24,374 bases of DNA from an uncultured Mollicutes bacterium (GCA_900540395.1 UQFQ01000019.1:1-24374), one strand, 5' to 3'; counted from the first letter of the stretch, positions 13,974 through 22,681 are shown. Program-made: numbers and translations. The notes: a model not told the origin generated them from the sequence alone.

Positions 13974-14807
13974 ATGGAAAAGATTATTGCCACAGATTTA
14001 GACGGAACATTATTTTATCCAAAAGACACGAAGGAGATGATATCTAAACCTAATCTTTTTTTCTTACAAAATTTTATTGATAATGGTGGTAAGACAATTT
14101 TAATTAGTGGAAGAAGTCATTTATATTGTCAAAAAACAGTGAAAAAAATAGGTCGACCATGTGCAACCATTTCTTATAATGGAGCTTGTATTTTTGATGG
14201 GAAAAAAATGATATATCAAAATACAATTAAAAATGAAGAAGCAAAGAGTATTATTGATGAAATATTTAAAGCTTTTCACAATCATGGTGTCTTCTTAATG
14301 ACTGAAAAAGGATTATCTATCCATCTTGTTTATAAAAGCAAAATCATTAGGTGGGGTTTTGGACTTTATTACAAGACTCAAGGAATTTATGCAGAAAATC
14401 TTTTACCAAAGGAAAGTGATTTTGAAGAAGAACTTAAAAATGGACATATCTTTAAAATAATGATTTATTTTGGCCTAGGTAAGAGAATGCAAAATAAAGC
14501 AAAGCAAGCCAATTCAATTTTAAGAAATACATATGACAATGTTGAATGTAATTGGAGCAAAAACGTTATTGAGATAACTGCAAAAGATTGTTCCAAAGCT
14601 AAGGCGTTAAAGACTTTGTTAGAAAGTCAAAACGATATAAATAAAGAAATTTATGTCGTTGGGGATAGTGGAAATGATATTTCATTATTTAAAGCTTTCC
14701 CTAAAAATTCATTCTGTATGGGCCATGCACCTGATGCAGTTAAAAAGTATGCTAAATATACAATTGATAAATTTGAAGATTTATCTAGGTATATTTATGA
14801 GAAATAA
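13974..14807 (+). CDS. Cof-type HAD-superfamily phosphatase
   Basis: The 277-residue protein carries all four HAD motifs of the Cof/IIB subgroup. These are DLDGTLF (Asp8 nucleophile, Asp10 acid/base), ILISGRS, a Lys in the AKDCSKAKALKTLL region, and VGDSGNDISLF. A IIB-type cap domain lies between motifs II and III. Such enzymes dephosphorylate sugar phosphates, FMN or pyridoxal phosphate; the specific substrate cannot be told here. The message is probably leaderless, with overlapping TGACA inverted repeats just upstream of the promoter. The gene runs in the same direction as the next pair, 62 bases away. Confidence 0.88.
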   Translation: MEKIIATDLDGTLFYPKDTKEMISKPNLFFLQNFIDNGGKTILISGRSHLYCQKTVKKIGRPCATISYNGACIFDGKKMIYQNTIKNEEAKSIIDEIFKAFHNHGVFLMTEKGLSIHLVYKSKIIRWGFGLYYKTQGIYAENLLPKESDFEEELKNGHIFKIMIYFGLGKRMQNKAKQANSILRNTYDNVECNWSKNVIEITAKDCSKAKALKTLLESQNDINKEIYVVGDSGNDISLFKAFPKNSFCMGHAPDAVKKYAKYTIDKFEDLSRYIYEK

Positions 14808-14869
14808 GAATATTTACTAGATATATTTAAGAAAAATAGTAAAATTATTTAAGACAAAAGGAGATATAT

Positions 14870-15748
14870 ATGGAAACTATTAGTAGAGTTATTGTTTCTT
14901 TAGTTTATTACAATTCACTTCTTAGAGACACTCTTGAATACACATTAAATAGACCAAACGGCTATGATGTAAAATACTATGATTACAAGAGAAACGGAAT
15001 TGTTAATGAAATTAAACTCAACACACCTTTAAAAGTATTTTTAGATCAAAATGGTGAAAAAGGTGAACAATTAAGAAAGAAACTTGAGGATTATGGCAAT
15101 GAACTTTATAGCGACACCTCAACAGTTATTAAAAAGGCTAGCGATGGATTAAGAATTGACCATGCTCAAAATATTAAAATTTTTGAATTAACTGTCCCAC
15201 TACATGAAGAATTAACTCAAGTTATTAGACTTCACGTAAATTATGCAAGACAAAACAATCAATTAGAAGACAAGATTACAAAACTTGTTGAAGCTGATGA
15301 AAGATTTTATAGAGCAGTTGCTTTATTATCATTAAATGGCGAAATTGATCGTCAATTTGCTGAATTTAATAAAGCAATGAGAGAATCAAAAGGACAACCA
15401 ACACCTGCTTCAAATTTCATTCAAAATGATTTAAATTCATTAGTTAGATGCTTAGCTACAGTTAGACAAGGCGCAACATGTAAAGATGAACTTTATACTG
15501 ATGCTTTAGATGCTGTTTTCCATAGTGTCGAAATGATGAATGGAAGAAGAGATTTGCCAAAAGGCAAAACATTTACTGATGTTTTCAATGAAGCAAACAT
15601 TAAGATTGCTGCATTTGTAAGAGATAGTGAAGCTGCCTGGAGAGAAAACTACACACCACTTTTAAATGAATTAATTAGTGATAACCAAAAAGCAAGAGAA
15701 GCAGCTGGATCTCAAGCACAACCAACCGAAAATAAGGAAGAAAAGTAA
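14870..15748 (+). CDS. Conserved-looking soluble helical protein of unknown function
   Basis: A 292-residue protein without signal peptide or transmembrane segment. It is predicted mostly helical and charged, with a Gln/Ala/Pro-rich tail (ending QPTENKEEK). I recognise no family and no catalytic motif. Its good codon pattern and strong ribosome binding site (aaaggagatat before ATG 14870) argue that it is well expressed. It lies five bases upstream of a two-helix membrane protein whose tail also ends PPENK, so the two are an operon pair and may form one complex at the membrane. Confidence 0.75.
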   Translation: METISRVIVSLVYYNSLLRDTLEYTLNRPNGYDVKYYDYKRNGIVNEIKLNTPLKVFLDQNGEKGEQLRKKLEDYGNELYSDTSTVIKKASDGLRIDHAQNIKIFELTVPLHEELTQVIRLHVNYARQNNQLEDKITKLVEADERFYRAVALLSLNGEIDRQFAEFNKAMRESKGQPTPASNFIQNDLNSLVRCLATVRQGATCKDELYTDALDAVFHSVEMMNGRRDLPKGKTFTDVFNEANIKIAAFVRDSEAAWRENYTPLLNELISDNQKAREAAGSQAQPTENKEEK

Positions 15749-15753
15749 TTTAA

Positions 15754-16185
15754 ATGAGCAAAAAAGAAAATTTTGAACAAGGAATTAAAAAAGAGAGAGC
15801 CAAAGTTTTTACTGGAAAACAACTTTTTTGGTTTGTCTTTGGAGTTTTGATTTCTATCAATGCAATTATTTTCTTAATCCTTGGCTTAATTAATGATTAT
15901 GCATCACTTGCATATTCTCCATTTGAATCTCCAAACAATGGAATGATTGCCGCTTTAGGTGGAATTGATTTTAAATGGTTTGGGGTAATTACTTTAATTC
16001 TTGGAACAATTATTTATTCTTTAGCTTTATCTTTCTCAGCAAAGACTCAAGGAAGAGAACAAGAAAGAGTTGCTAGAAGAAAACAACGTAGATTATTTTC
16101 TAGCGCTGATGGTGAAAAAGTAGTAGCAAATTACAATGTTTCAACTTCAGAAACTGCTGCACCTTTACCACCAGAAAATAAATAG
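15754..16185 (+). CDS. Two-helix membrane protein of unknown function, partner of the 14870 gene
   Basis: A 143-residue protein: a basic N-terminus, transmembrane helices at about 25-48 and 74-96, then a highly basic patch (AKTQGREQERVARRKQRR, about 97-114) and a low-complexity tail. The positive-inside rule puts both ends in the cytoplasm, with a short outside loop. It starts five bases after the previous stop, and only a weak ribosome binding site (ggaagaaaag) lies inside the end of that gene, so translation is probably coupled. No family recognised. Confidence 0.75.
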   Translation: MSKKENFEQGIKKERAKVFTGKQLFWFVFGVLISINAIIFLILGLINDYASLAYSPFESPNNGMIAALGGIDFKWFGVITLILGTIIYSLALSFSAKTQGREQERVARRKQRRLFSSADGEKVVANYNVSTSETAAPLPPENK

Positions 16186-16209
16186 TTGAAATTACTAGGT
16201 TTATAAATT

Positions 16210-16239
16210 AACCATCACTAAGTTTAGTGGTGGTTTTTT
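16210..16239 (+). terminator. Intrinsic terminator after the 14870-16185 operon
   Basis: A 12-bp stem with one T-G pair (AACCATCACTAA/TTAGTGGTGGTT) is followed by TTTT. Confidence 0.9.
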
Positions 16240-16508
16240 AATTTAATTTAAAGTAGTGGAAAAATTTACCCTTTTTACACAGCTATAAAATACCGATTTT
16301 ATGCTAGTTTTAGCTTTAGCTTGAATTTTAAGAAAGTGATTAATAAAAGCTATCTAGGTTAGCGCTTTTATAGTAATAAACGCAGAATTCAATTTGCTAT
16401 AAATAAATTCAAAGAAGCAACAAATGACAATAAACTAGTTTATCTAGAAAATATCGTGTAAAATTGTTCATGGTTGAAACTAGTTACTTGATTATGCCAA
16501 AAGAGTAT
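16240..16508. other. Gene-free stretch with a possible coding remnant
   Basis: No complete gene is visible on either strand between the 16185 operon terminator and the tRNA terminator. A short frame at 16363-16461 lacks a start codon, opens right after a stop and ends TAA. It reads RRIQFAINKFKEATNDNK then LVYLENIV, which looks like a protein C-terminus and may be a relic. Its source is not recognisable. Confidence 0.35.
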
Positions 16509-16536
16509 AAAAAAAATACGATTTGCATCGTATTTT
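16509..16536 (-). terminator. Intrinsic terminator of the tRNA-Ser gene
   Basis: A perfect 10-bp inverted repeat, aaaatacgat (16513-16522) and atcgtatttt (16527-16536), with a four-base loop. On the minus strand it is followed by further T residues, 13 bases after the tRNA 3' end. Confidence 0.85.
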
Positions 16537-16548
16537 AATAGTCAAACG

Positions 16549-16639
16549 TGGCGGAGAAAAGGGGATTTGAACCCCTGCTTCCTGTTACAGAACTATGAGC
16601 TTTCCAAGCCCACCCCTTCAGCCTCTTGGGTATTTCTCC
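16549..16639 (-). tRNA. tRNA-Ser (anticodon GGA)
   Basis: On the minus strand a 91-nt tRNA reads from GGAGAAA (acceptor, 16639 downward) to TTTCTCC plus discriminator G and an encoded CCA. The anticodon stem-loop is TGGGC-TTGGAAA-GCTCA, so the anticodon is GGA, reading UCC and UCU. A long variable arm, as in class II serine tRNAs, and a T-loop GGTTCAAATCC are present. It is the only minus-strand gene in the window and lies head-to-head with the RluA-family gene. Confidence 0.95.
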
Positions 16640-16674
16640 GGCTACATGCACTTAATAAACTTCGTGCATTTAGT

Positions 16675-16704
16675 ATTTTACCAAGATTACGCTGGTTTTG
16701 TCAT
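16675..16704 (-). promoter_or_regulatory. Promoter of tRNA-Ser
   Basis: On the minus strand, ATGACA (16704-16699), an 18-base spacer and TAAAAT (16680-16675) lie about 36 bases before the tRNA 5' end. The leader can fold a small stem (TGCAC/GTGCA, 16647-16668). Confidence 0.6.
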
Positions 16705-16729
16705 TAAAATTTTATTTATTTTTCAGAAT

Positions 16730-17719
16730 ATGAAAGAGATATTGATAACTAAAGAAAATTCAAATCAAAGAGCGGATAAATTTATTCGTAAATTTTTAAA
16801 TGACGCTCCTTTATCATTTATATATAAAACTTTTAGAAAGAAAGATGTAAAAGTAAACGGGAAGTGGATTAAAGAGAATTACATCTTAAAAGAAAATGAT
16901 ATTTTAAGAATTTATATTAATGATGAACAAATTGCTGAATTTAATAAACCATTAGATGTAAGCAAAGTTAATTTAAAGACTAACTTAGATATTGTATACG
17001 AAGACAAAAATATTTTAATAGTAAATAAACCAAAAGGTCTTCTAGCTCATGGAGATAGTAGTGAGAAAAGAATTACGTTATCTAATATGGTTTTATCTTA
17101 TTTATATAACAAAGGCGAATTTAAAAATGATGGTGAATCTTATAGACCTTCACCAGTCCACCGTTTAGATCGAAATACATCAGGACTTGTAATATTTGCT
17201 AAAAATCTTTACTCTTCACAAATTATGCTCGATTTATTATCAGAGCATAGCGAGATTATAAAAAACTATCTTCTTTTAACTTTTAATAAGCCAGAGAAAA
17301 ATGAAGGAGTAATTGATGCACCATTATTTAAAGATTCAACTAGTGGCTTTGTAAAAGTTGGCAAAGTAGAAAGCGGAGCAAAAGAAGCCAAAACTTTATA
17401 TGAATTACTTGATTCTAATGATGAATATTCCTTAATTAAGGCAACTTTAATTACTGGGAGAACGCATCAGTTAAGAGTGCATTTTGCTTCAATTAATTGC
17501 CCAATAGTTGGCGATGAAAAATATGGCGATTTTAAAAAGAATAAAATCTTTGAAAAAGAATACGATTACCGCACTCAATTTTTAATTGCTTACTCTTTAA
17601 CATTTAAAGAAGTCCCAGGCGAGCTTTCTTATTTATCTAATAAGACTTTTAAAGCAAGAATCAGCAATAAAGAACTGTCGATTTTAAACAAAATAACTTT
17701 AAAAATTAAAGATTTTTAG
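16730..17719 (+). CDS. RluA-family 23S rRNA pseudouridine synthase
   Basis: The enzyme isomerises uridine to pseudouridine in 23S rRNA. I start it at ATG 16730 (329 residues), because a longer in-frame start at 16595 lies inside the tRNA gene. The product then begins MKEILITKENSNQRADKFI, as RluC/RluD proteins do. An S4 RNA-binding domain (about 10-65, QRADKFIRKF to VKVNGKWIKENY) precedes the catalytic domain. The active-site motif HRLDRNTSGL carries the catalytic Asp, and GRTHQLRVHFASINCPIVGD is the family's RTHQIR motif. Residue length and order fit RluC; the exact target site is not certain. There is no Shine-Dalgarno, so initiation may be leaderless or weak. Confidence 0.92.
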   Translation: MKEILITKENSNQRADKFIRKFLNDAPLSFIYKTFRKKDVKVNGKWIKENYILKENDILRIYINDEQIAEFNKPLDVSKVNLKTNLDIVYEDKNILIVNKPKGLLAHGDSSEKRITLSNMVLSYLYNKGEFKNDGESYRPSPVHRLDRNTSGLVIFAKNLYSSQIMLDLLSEHSEIIKNYLLLTFNKPEKNEGVIDAPLFKDSTSGFVKVGKVESGAKEAKTLYELLDSNDEYSLIKATLITGRTHQLRVHFASINCPIVGDEKYGDFKKNKIFEKEYDYRTQFLIAYSLTFKEVPGELSYLSNKTFKARISNKELSILNKITLKIKDF

Positions 17720-17779
17720 ATTTATTTTTAATCTTTTATTTGTTGTTCTTGTTTCTAGCAAACCATATTTTGCCTCACC

Positions 17780-17822
17780 TTGTTTTTCCAATTTCATAAC
17801 ATTATAATAAAAAAGGGAGGAG
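17780..17822 (+). promoter_or_regulatory. Promoter and ribosome binding site of the secreted-protein/ABC operon
   Basis: TTGTTT (17780-17785), a 17-base spacer and TATAAT (17803-17808) are followed by gggaggag (17815-17822). The start codon follows at 17828, so the leader would be only about 13 bases. Confidence 0.7.
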
Positions 17823-17827
17823 TTATT

Positions 17828-18715
17828 ATGACATTGCTTAAAAGACTATTATCATTATCTTTTTTGGGTATTTTTTTATGCTCTTTTACTGACACTAATA
17901 TTGATGAACTTAGTAATGGCACCTATAAAGTATCATTAGGCTCACGAAGCCTAATAGCGAGTAAGGAACAAACCGATAATTTTTTGAGTTATGCAAATTG
18001 GTTTTTTGAAGAGTATAATACTAAACTTCCTTTAGCTAAGTATAATATTTACAAATATTCTAGGTATATAGACCTACCTGTTAGCATTCTTTTTGAAAGA
18101 ACTATCAGAGCCCAAGAAGAAGAGAATTTTGAGATTTCTATTTCTAATTCAAAAACAACTACATATGGTACTATACATTCTGAAACAAATACTACATTTG
18201 AATCCTTAAAACATAGTATAAGTTTAAGTTCGTCACGGAGCAGTTGCTTAAATCTTTTCGATTTATTAACTTTTTCAAATGATTATGGAACAAGTAGCAC
18301 AACATCAATTGAATTAGGTAAAAGTTTTTCTGAAACTTATACAAATTCATTCGAAAAACAGTTTAATTTTACACTTTCATATAAACAAGATGTTAATATT
18401 GATAATCCTTACAATTTTCAAATAAATTATAGGTTGTGTTATAGGCAAAAGTTTCAAGTATATTTATTTGAATATTTTGAGTATAAATATAAGCAGGTCG
18501 AACATTTAAATGGTATACATGGAACAACTTATACATATGAAATAGATGATGATGATGATTCTAGTGATAAAATTAGTTTTGATAGTGGAACGTATTTTAT
18601 ATTAATTCCTACTAGTGATAACACTTATCTCGATGAATCGTTTTATGCTAACAATAAATATGGCGAACTTTTCAATATAGAAACAAGAATTGAAAATAAC
18701 GTGCTTTATTTATAA
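17828..18715 (+). CDS. Secreted Ser/Thr-rich beta protein of unknown function (possible pore-forming type)
   Basis: Starting at ATG 17828 (ideal ribosome binding site), the product has 295 residues with a signal peptide (KRLLSLSFLGIFLCSF). No lipobox is present, because Leu precedes the Cys. Residues about 100-185 are two long stretches of alternating polar and hydrophobic residues rich in Ser and Thr (ISNSKTTTYGTIHSETNT and ELGKSFSETYTNSFEKQFNF). This resembles the membrane-inserting strands of aerolysin/ETX-MTX2-type toxins. A DDDDD run occurs near residue 240. There is no clear family match, so the toxin idea is inference. Six bases separate it from two ABC transporter genes that would be co-transcribed. 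Confidence 0.7.
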   Translation: MTLLKRLLSLSFLGIFLCSFTDTNIDELSNGTYKVSLGSRSLIASKEQTDNFLSYANWFFEEYNTKLPLAKYNIYKYSRYIDLPVSILFERTIRAQEEENFEISISNSKTTTYGTIHSETNTTFESLKHSISLSSSRSSCLNLFDLLTFSNDYGTSSTTSIELGKSFSETYTNSFEKQFNFTLSYKQDVNIDNPYNFQINYRLCYRQKFQVYLFEYFEYKYKQVEHLNGIHGTTYTYEIDDDDDSSDKISFDSGTYFILIPTSDNTYLDESFYANNKYGELFNIETRIENNVLYL

Positions 18716-18721
18716 AAAAGT

Positions 18722-20665
18722 ATGGCGATTGAGTTAAAGTCGATTAATAAAATCTATAAAAAAGGAAAATATGCCTTAAAAGATATCAATTTTAAATTTG
18801 AAGAAACGGGCTTTTATTCTCTAGTTGGAAGATCTGGTAGCGGAAAGAGCACACTTCTTAATGTTTTAACTTTGCTTGATTATCCAACAAATGGAAGTAT
18901 TGATATTTTTGGAAAAAAAGTTAATTTTAATAATCAAACAGAAACCGATGCCCTCAGAAATAGATATTTTAGTATTGTTTATGAGAATGATAATCTATTT
19001 GAAAATTATTCGACAGCCGAAAACTTAAAAATATATTGTAATTTTAACGACTTAGAATATGATGAAGAAATTATCTTCAAGTTTTTTGACATCTTGAATT
19101 TACCATATCATCTTATTGATCAAAAAGTTAAGAACTTATCAGGGGGAGAAAAGCAGAGGATTTGTATTTTAAGAGCTCTTTTGGCAAATAGAAAAATTAT
19201 TGTTTTAGACGAACCTACTAGTTCGTTGGATTATGAAAATTCTTTCGATATTTTTAATTGTTTAAAAAAAATATCTGCTGATCATTTAATTATCTTAGCT
19301 TCTCATAATGTGGAACTTTGTGAAGCCTTTTCAGATTCTATAATTTTTCTTGAAAATGGAGAGATATCAAATGTTAAAAAAAATGTAAAAAGCAAAGATA
19401 ATAATGCCGATATTATTGAAGCAATAAATACGCCTAAAAAAAGTAAAAAAGTCTCTAATCTTTCTTTTTTTCTTAAATATTTTTTAAATAATTCATTATT
19501 CTATTTTTTATTTTTTGTTTTTTGTTTTTTGTTGAATGTGTCTTTAAATTTAACATTTTCCAACTATTCACAATTAAACATTTATTCGATGCAAGAGAGT
19601 ATAAATAATTCTGATTCTCTTGAAAATATTCAATTTAATATTTCTTCTAATGATTTAAATGATGCTTATATTTTTGAAGATGTTAATAAGGAAATTATTG
19701 AACCATTAGAGAGTAAGCTAGAAACGCAAGCTATATTTTCTCGTGGCTTTAATGAGGATGTAACAATTTTTGATAACCAAGGTAATTTAGAAAGATTTTT
19801 ATCGTTTAACGAATTGAATAAAGATGAGTTCGAAATAATTAAAGGCCAAAAACCAGAAAAAGATAATGAAGTGTTGGTTTCTGAAACATTTTATAATACT
19901 TTCTGCAATAACGAAGAAAGTTTATTTAATAGAAGTTTTAATATAAAAGTATGTGACCAAAAAAATGAATATTTTGATTTTTTTGAAACACATACCTTCT
20001 CTATAAGTGGCGTTTTTAAATTCGATTCAGATTCAAATATTATTGCTTTTAATGAAATCTATTTTGAGGAGATGATAAATAACTGCGCAAAAGATGATTT
20101 CTCGATTGTGCTTTATTTCTCTTTAAAAGGAAAAACCTTAATTAATTTTATGAATAATGTTTTTAAAAGCGGTGATGAAGAGGACCATCTTGTTGAAGTT
20201 AATGGAAGAAATATTCATTTTACTTTTTCAGACTTTGTTATTCTTCAATTTGCTTTAAACGATGTTTCGTTTATAAGCTCTAATTTTGCAATTTATCTTC
20301 CAATTGTATGTATTTCTGGTGTTGTTTGTTTATGTCTTGTTTATTCTTTAATTTTTAAAAATAGGGACAATATAACTTTATATCGAATAATTGGATTAAA
20401 TTTCAAAAAAAGCTTACTACTTAATGGAGGAGGTGTAATTTTTTCAAATTTATTGAGTTTGATTGCTGCTTGGCCAATAAGTTTAATGCTTGTTGAATGG
20501 GTAAATAGTTCTTTTAATGGGGATAGATCAGTGCTTTTTAATATTGTATCTTTAACTTGGTATACCCCTTTACTAACAATTGTTTTGAGTTCTATTTTCC
20601 TCATTGGATTAATTTTTGTTTTAACTAAATATCTATATAAAAGGAAAAAGAATGTAAAACTATGA
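18722..20665 (+). CDS. MacB-like ABC transporter, fused ATPase-permease, subunit 1
   Basis: A 647-residue fusion. The N-terminal ATPase (about 1-220) has Walker A GRSGSGKST (36-44), signature LSGGEKQR, Walker B IIVLDEPTSSLD and the H-loop ASHN. The Q-loop is unusual: VYENDNLF carries Glu where FQ is expected. Then comes a FtsX/MacB-type permease: one helix (about 250-275), a large extracytoplasmic domain (about 276-505) and three C-terminal helices. Such proteins work by mechanotransmission rather than classical transport, often pushing substrates from the outer face or driving lipoprotein release and antimicrobial resistance. It begins six bases after the secreted-protein gene and overlaps the next gene by four bases (ATGA). 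Confidence 0.87.
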   Translation: MAIELKSINKIYKKGKYALKDINFKFEETGFYSLVGRSGSGKSTLLNVLTLLDYPTNGSIDIFGKKVNFNNQTETDALRNRYFSIVYENDNLFENYSTAENLKIYCNFNDLEYDEEIIFKFFDILNLPYHLIDQKVKNLSGGEKQRICILRALLANRKIIVLDEPTSSLDYENSFDIFNCLKKISADHLIILASHNVELCEAFSDSIIFLENGEISNVKKNVKSKDNNADIIEAINTPKKSKKVSNLSFFLKYFLNNSLFYFLFFVFCFLLNVSLNLTFSNYSQLNIYSMQESINNSDSLENIQFNISSNDLNDAYIFEDVNKEIIEPLESKLETQAIFSRGFNEDVTIFDNQGNLERFLSFNELNKDEFEIIKGQKPEKDNEVLVSETFYNTFCNNEESLFNRSFNIKVCDQKNEYFDFFETHTFSISGVFKFDSDSNIIAFNEIYFEEMINNCAKDDFSIVLYFSLKGKTLINFMNNVFKSGDEEDHLVEVNGRNIHFTFSDFVILQFALNDVSFISSNFAIYLPIVCISGVVCLCLVYSLIFKNRDNITLYRIIGLNFKKSLLLNGGGVIFSNLLSLIAAWPISLMLVEWVNSSFNGDRSVLFNIVSLTWYTPLLTIVLSSIFLIGLIFVLTKYLYKRKKNVKL

Positions 20666-22614
20666 TTGAATTAATTAATGTAAGTAAAACTTTCAGTCTA
20701 AAAAATGGAACTAAAACATTTAAGTTGAATAAATTCTCCCTTTCTTTAAAAGATAAGGGGCTTGTTTTCGTTTATGGTAAAAGCGGAAGCGGGAAGAGTA
20801 CTTTTTTAAAATTAATATCTGGTCAAATCTTACCAGATTCAGGTGTTATTAAGATATTTAACACTAACATTAATGAGATAAAAAACACTGTCAAAGAAAA
20901 TTTTTTAGTGAATAATTTAGCTTATGTTCCTCAAGATATTTGCTTAATAGAAGAACTTAATGTTAGAGAAAATCTTAAATTTTTTCTATCAATTAAAAAT
21001 GTTGAATATGATGAAAAAATGACACATGAATTATTTACTAAATTAGATTTACCAATAGATTATTTGGATTTTAAGGTAAATTGTTTATCTAGTGGTGAAA
21101 AGCAAAGAATTGCTATTGTTCGTTCTATTCTTATGGATTGTAAAATAATTCTTCTTGATGAACCTGTTAGCAGAATATATAAAGATGATGGCGAAAATTT
21201 TAAAAAATATATAAAAGAATTAAGTAAAGATAGACTCATTATTTATGTAGGACATGACATTAATGAATTTGAAATTTTTGCTGATGAAATTATAAAATTT
21301 GATAAAGGCTCAATCGTAGAACATAAGATCTTAAATAGTAATTGCGAATGTATAAATAACTCAACTATAGTAAATAAAAACATTACTAATTTTTGGTATT
21401 TTATAAAATTAGGTATAGAGAATATCAAATATAGAATTAGCAAAAGTATTGGATTAATTCTGCTTATGGTGTTATCTGTAAGTATAGTTTTTGCTTCTAA
21501 TAATATGCTTAATAACACTTGGGGAAACGAAGCAAACGAATTGTTAATTCAGGAAAAGCTTGATTATGGAATTGTTTTAGATAATGATCAAGATGTCTTT
21601 GACTCAAACTTTAAATCTTTGTTCAATGAAGAGTTTAAAGACGAATTTTTCCTAACGCACAAATATTATTCGATAAAAGATGTTTTACCATTTTCTTTTA
21701 ATGCAACTGATTTTACTAATGTATTTGAGATGGATTTAGATAGACTTAATCGCACTTCGTTTTATTTAGAAACTGGGAAAATGCCATCTAGTTTCGAATT
21801 TATTATAAGCGATGCGCTTTTATTTGAGTTATGGTACTCTTATCAAGCTGAGGAGTCAAAAGCGGATTTTACTCAAGCAGTAAATGATTTTAATATCATG
21901 GCTGCCTACAATCGGCTTAAATCAGAGACAAGCTTCGTAGTTGGTGTTTTTTCATTAGGTAATTTTGAACAAATTTATAAAAGCGGAAACGTGTTTTCTC
22001 GATATATTTCAAACTCTTTATATCAATATTCTATTTATTATTCTTTGATGGTTTCTGATTTTGATGAATTTTCAAAACTTTTAGAGATTGATGATTATAA
22101 AGAAGCGATTTCTGTTCCAATATATTCACAAGAAATCTTAAATAAAGTTAATAAATTTAAAATCGAAGATAATAATATAAAAAAGATTAACCCTTTATCA
22201 TGCTATGCGTTAGATGAAATTAATCGAAGACAATATTTTGATATTGGAGCTTTAATAACTTTTTTTACTTTTGTGATTTTATTTACAGTAGTTTTATTGA
22301 TATACATTTTTGGCGTTTATAATAATCATCTAAATGAATATCGTAGTTTAAAAAATTTAGGAATTTCTAATGATCATTTGCTTATTACTTATCTTTCAGA
22401 AGTTTCTACAATGATTTTGATTGTCATCTTATTTGGATTCATATTTTCTTTTTTAATGGATTATTTATTTTCTTTTATCGAAAGAATGATGTTTGCTTAT
22501 GCATTGGGTCTTACATCATTTAACTTGCTGTCTTTAGGCATATTGGCAATTATTTTTCTTTGCAGTATATTAATTTCAAGTTTTGTAGGCATATCAAAAT
22601 TTAAAAAGAGATAA
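20662..22614 (+). CDS. MacB-like ABC transporter, fused ATPase-permease, subunit 2
   Basis: A 650-residue paralogue of the preceding protein with the same order: an ATPase (about 1-225), one helix (about 262-282), an outside domain, then three helices (about 530-645, ending in a basic tail). Walker A is GKSGSGKST (39-47), the Q-loop YVPQD is normal and the signature is LSSGEKQR. Walker B IILLDEPVSR is followed by a degenerate D-loop (IYKDD instead of SSLD). Because the partner has a normal D-loop but altered Q-loop, the two probably form a heterodimer with unequal ATP sites. The ATGA overlap with the 18722 gene implies coupled translation and fixed stoichiometry. Substrate unknown; the secreted protein encoded first in the operon is the obvious candidate. 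Confidence 0.87.
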   Translation: MIELINVSKTFSLKNGTKTFKLNKFSLSLKDKGLVFVYGKSGSGKSTFLKLISGQILPDSGVIKIFNTNINEIKNTVKENFLVNNLAYVPQDICLIEELNVRENLKFFLSIKNVEYDEKMTHELFTKLDLPIDYLDFKVNCLSSGEKQRIAIVRSILMDCKIILLDEPVSRIYKDDGENFKKYIKELSKDRLIIYVGHDINEFEIFADEIIKFDKGSIVEHKILNSNCECINNSTIVNKNITNFWYFIKLGIENIKYRISKSIGLILLMVLSVSIVFASNNMLNNTWGNEANELLIQEKLDYGIVLDNDQDVFDSNFKSLFNEEFKDEFFLTHKYYSIKDVLPFSFNATDFTNVFEMDLDRLNRTSFYLETGKMPSSFEFIISDALLFELWYSYQAEESKADFTQAVNDFNIMAAYNRLKSETSFVVGVFSLGNFEQIYKSGNVFSRYISNSLYQYSIYYSLMVSDFDEFSKLLEIDDYKEAISVPIYSQEILNKVNKFKIEDNNIKKINPLSCYALDEINRRQYFDIGALITFFTFVILFTVVLLIYIFGVYNNHLNEYRSLKNLGISNDHLLITYLSEVSTMILIVILFGFIFSFLMDYLFSFIERMMFAYALGLTSFNLLSLGILAIIFLCSILISSFVGISKFKKR

Positions 22615-22638
22615 ATGAAGTTTAATCCAGATTTAAAC

Positions 22639-22681
22639 ACCCTTTAAACTCATTAAAATAATTAAAAACCCTTTAAAACTC
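22639..22681 (+). repeat. Direct repeat ACCCTTTAAA(A)CTC upstream of the Ntn hydrolase promoter
   Basis: Two near-identical copies (22639-22651 and 22668-22681, the second with one extra A) begin 29 bases apart. They lie just upstream of a possible promoter (TTTGAT at 22714-22719, 16-base spacer, TATAAA at 22736-22741). They could bind an activator; this is inference. Confidence 0.4.

Noticed and set aside
16595..16729. Longer N-terminus of the RluA-family protein from ATG 16595
   Set aside because: It would run through the tRNA-Ser gene, and the added residues do not resemble the family. ATG 16730 gives the standard N-terminus.
17828..17890. Lipoprotein signal on the secreted beta protein
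   Set aside because: The residue before the Cys is Leu (IFLC), which does not fit a lipobox; an ordinary Sec signal is the better reading.
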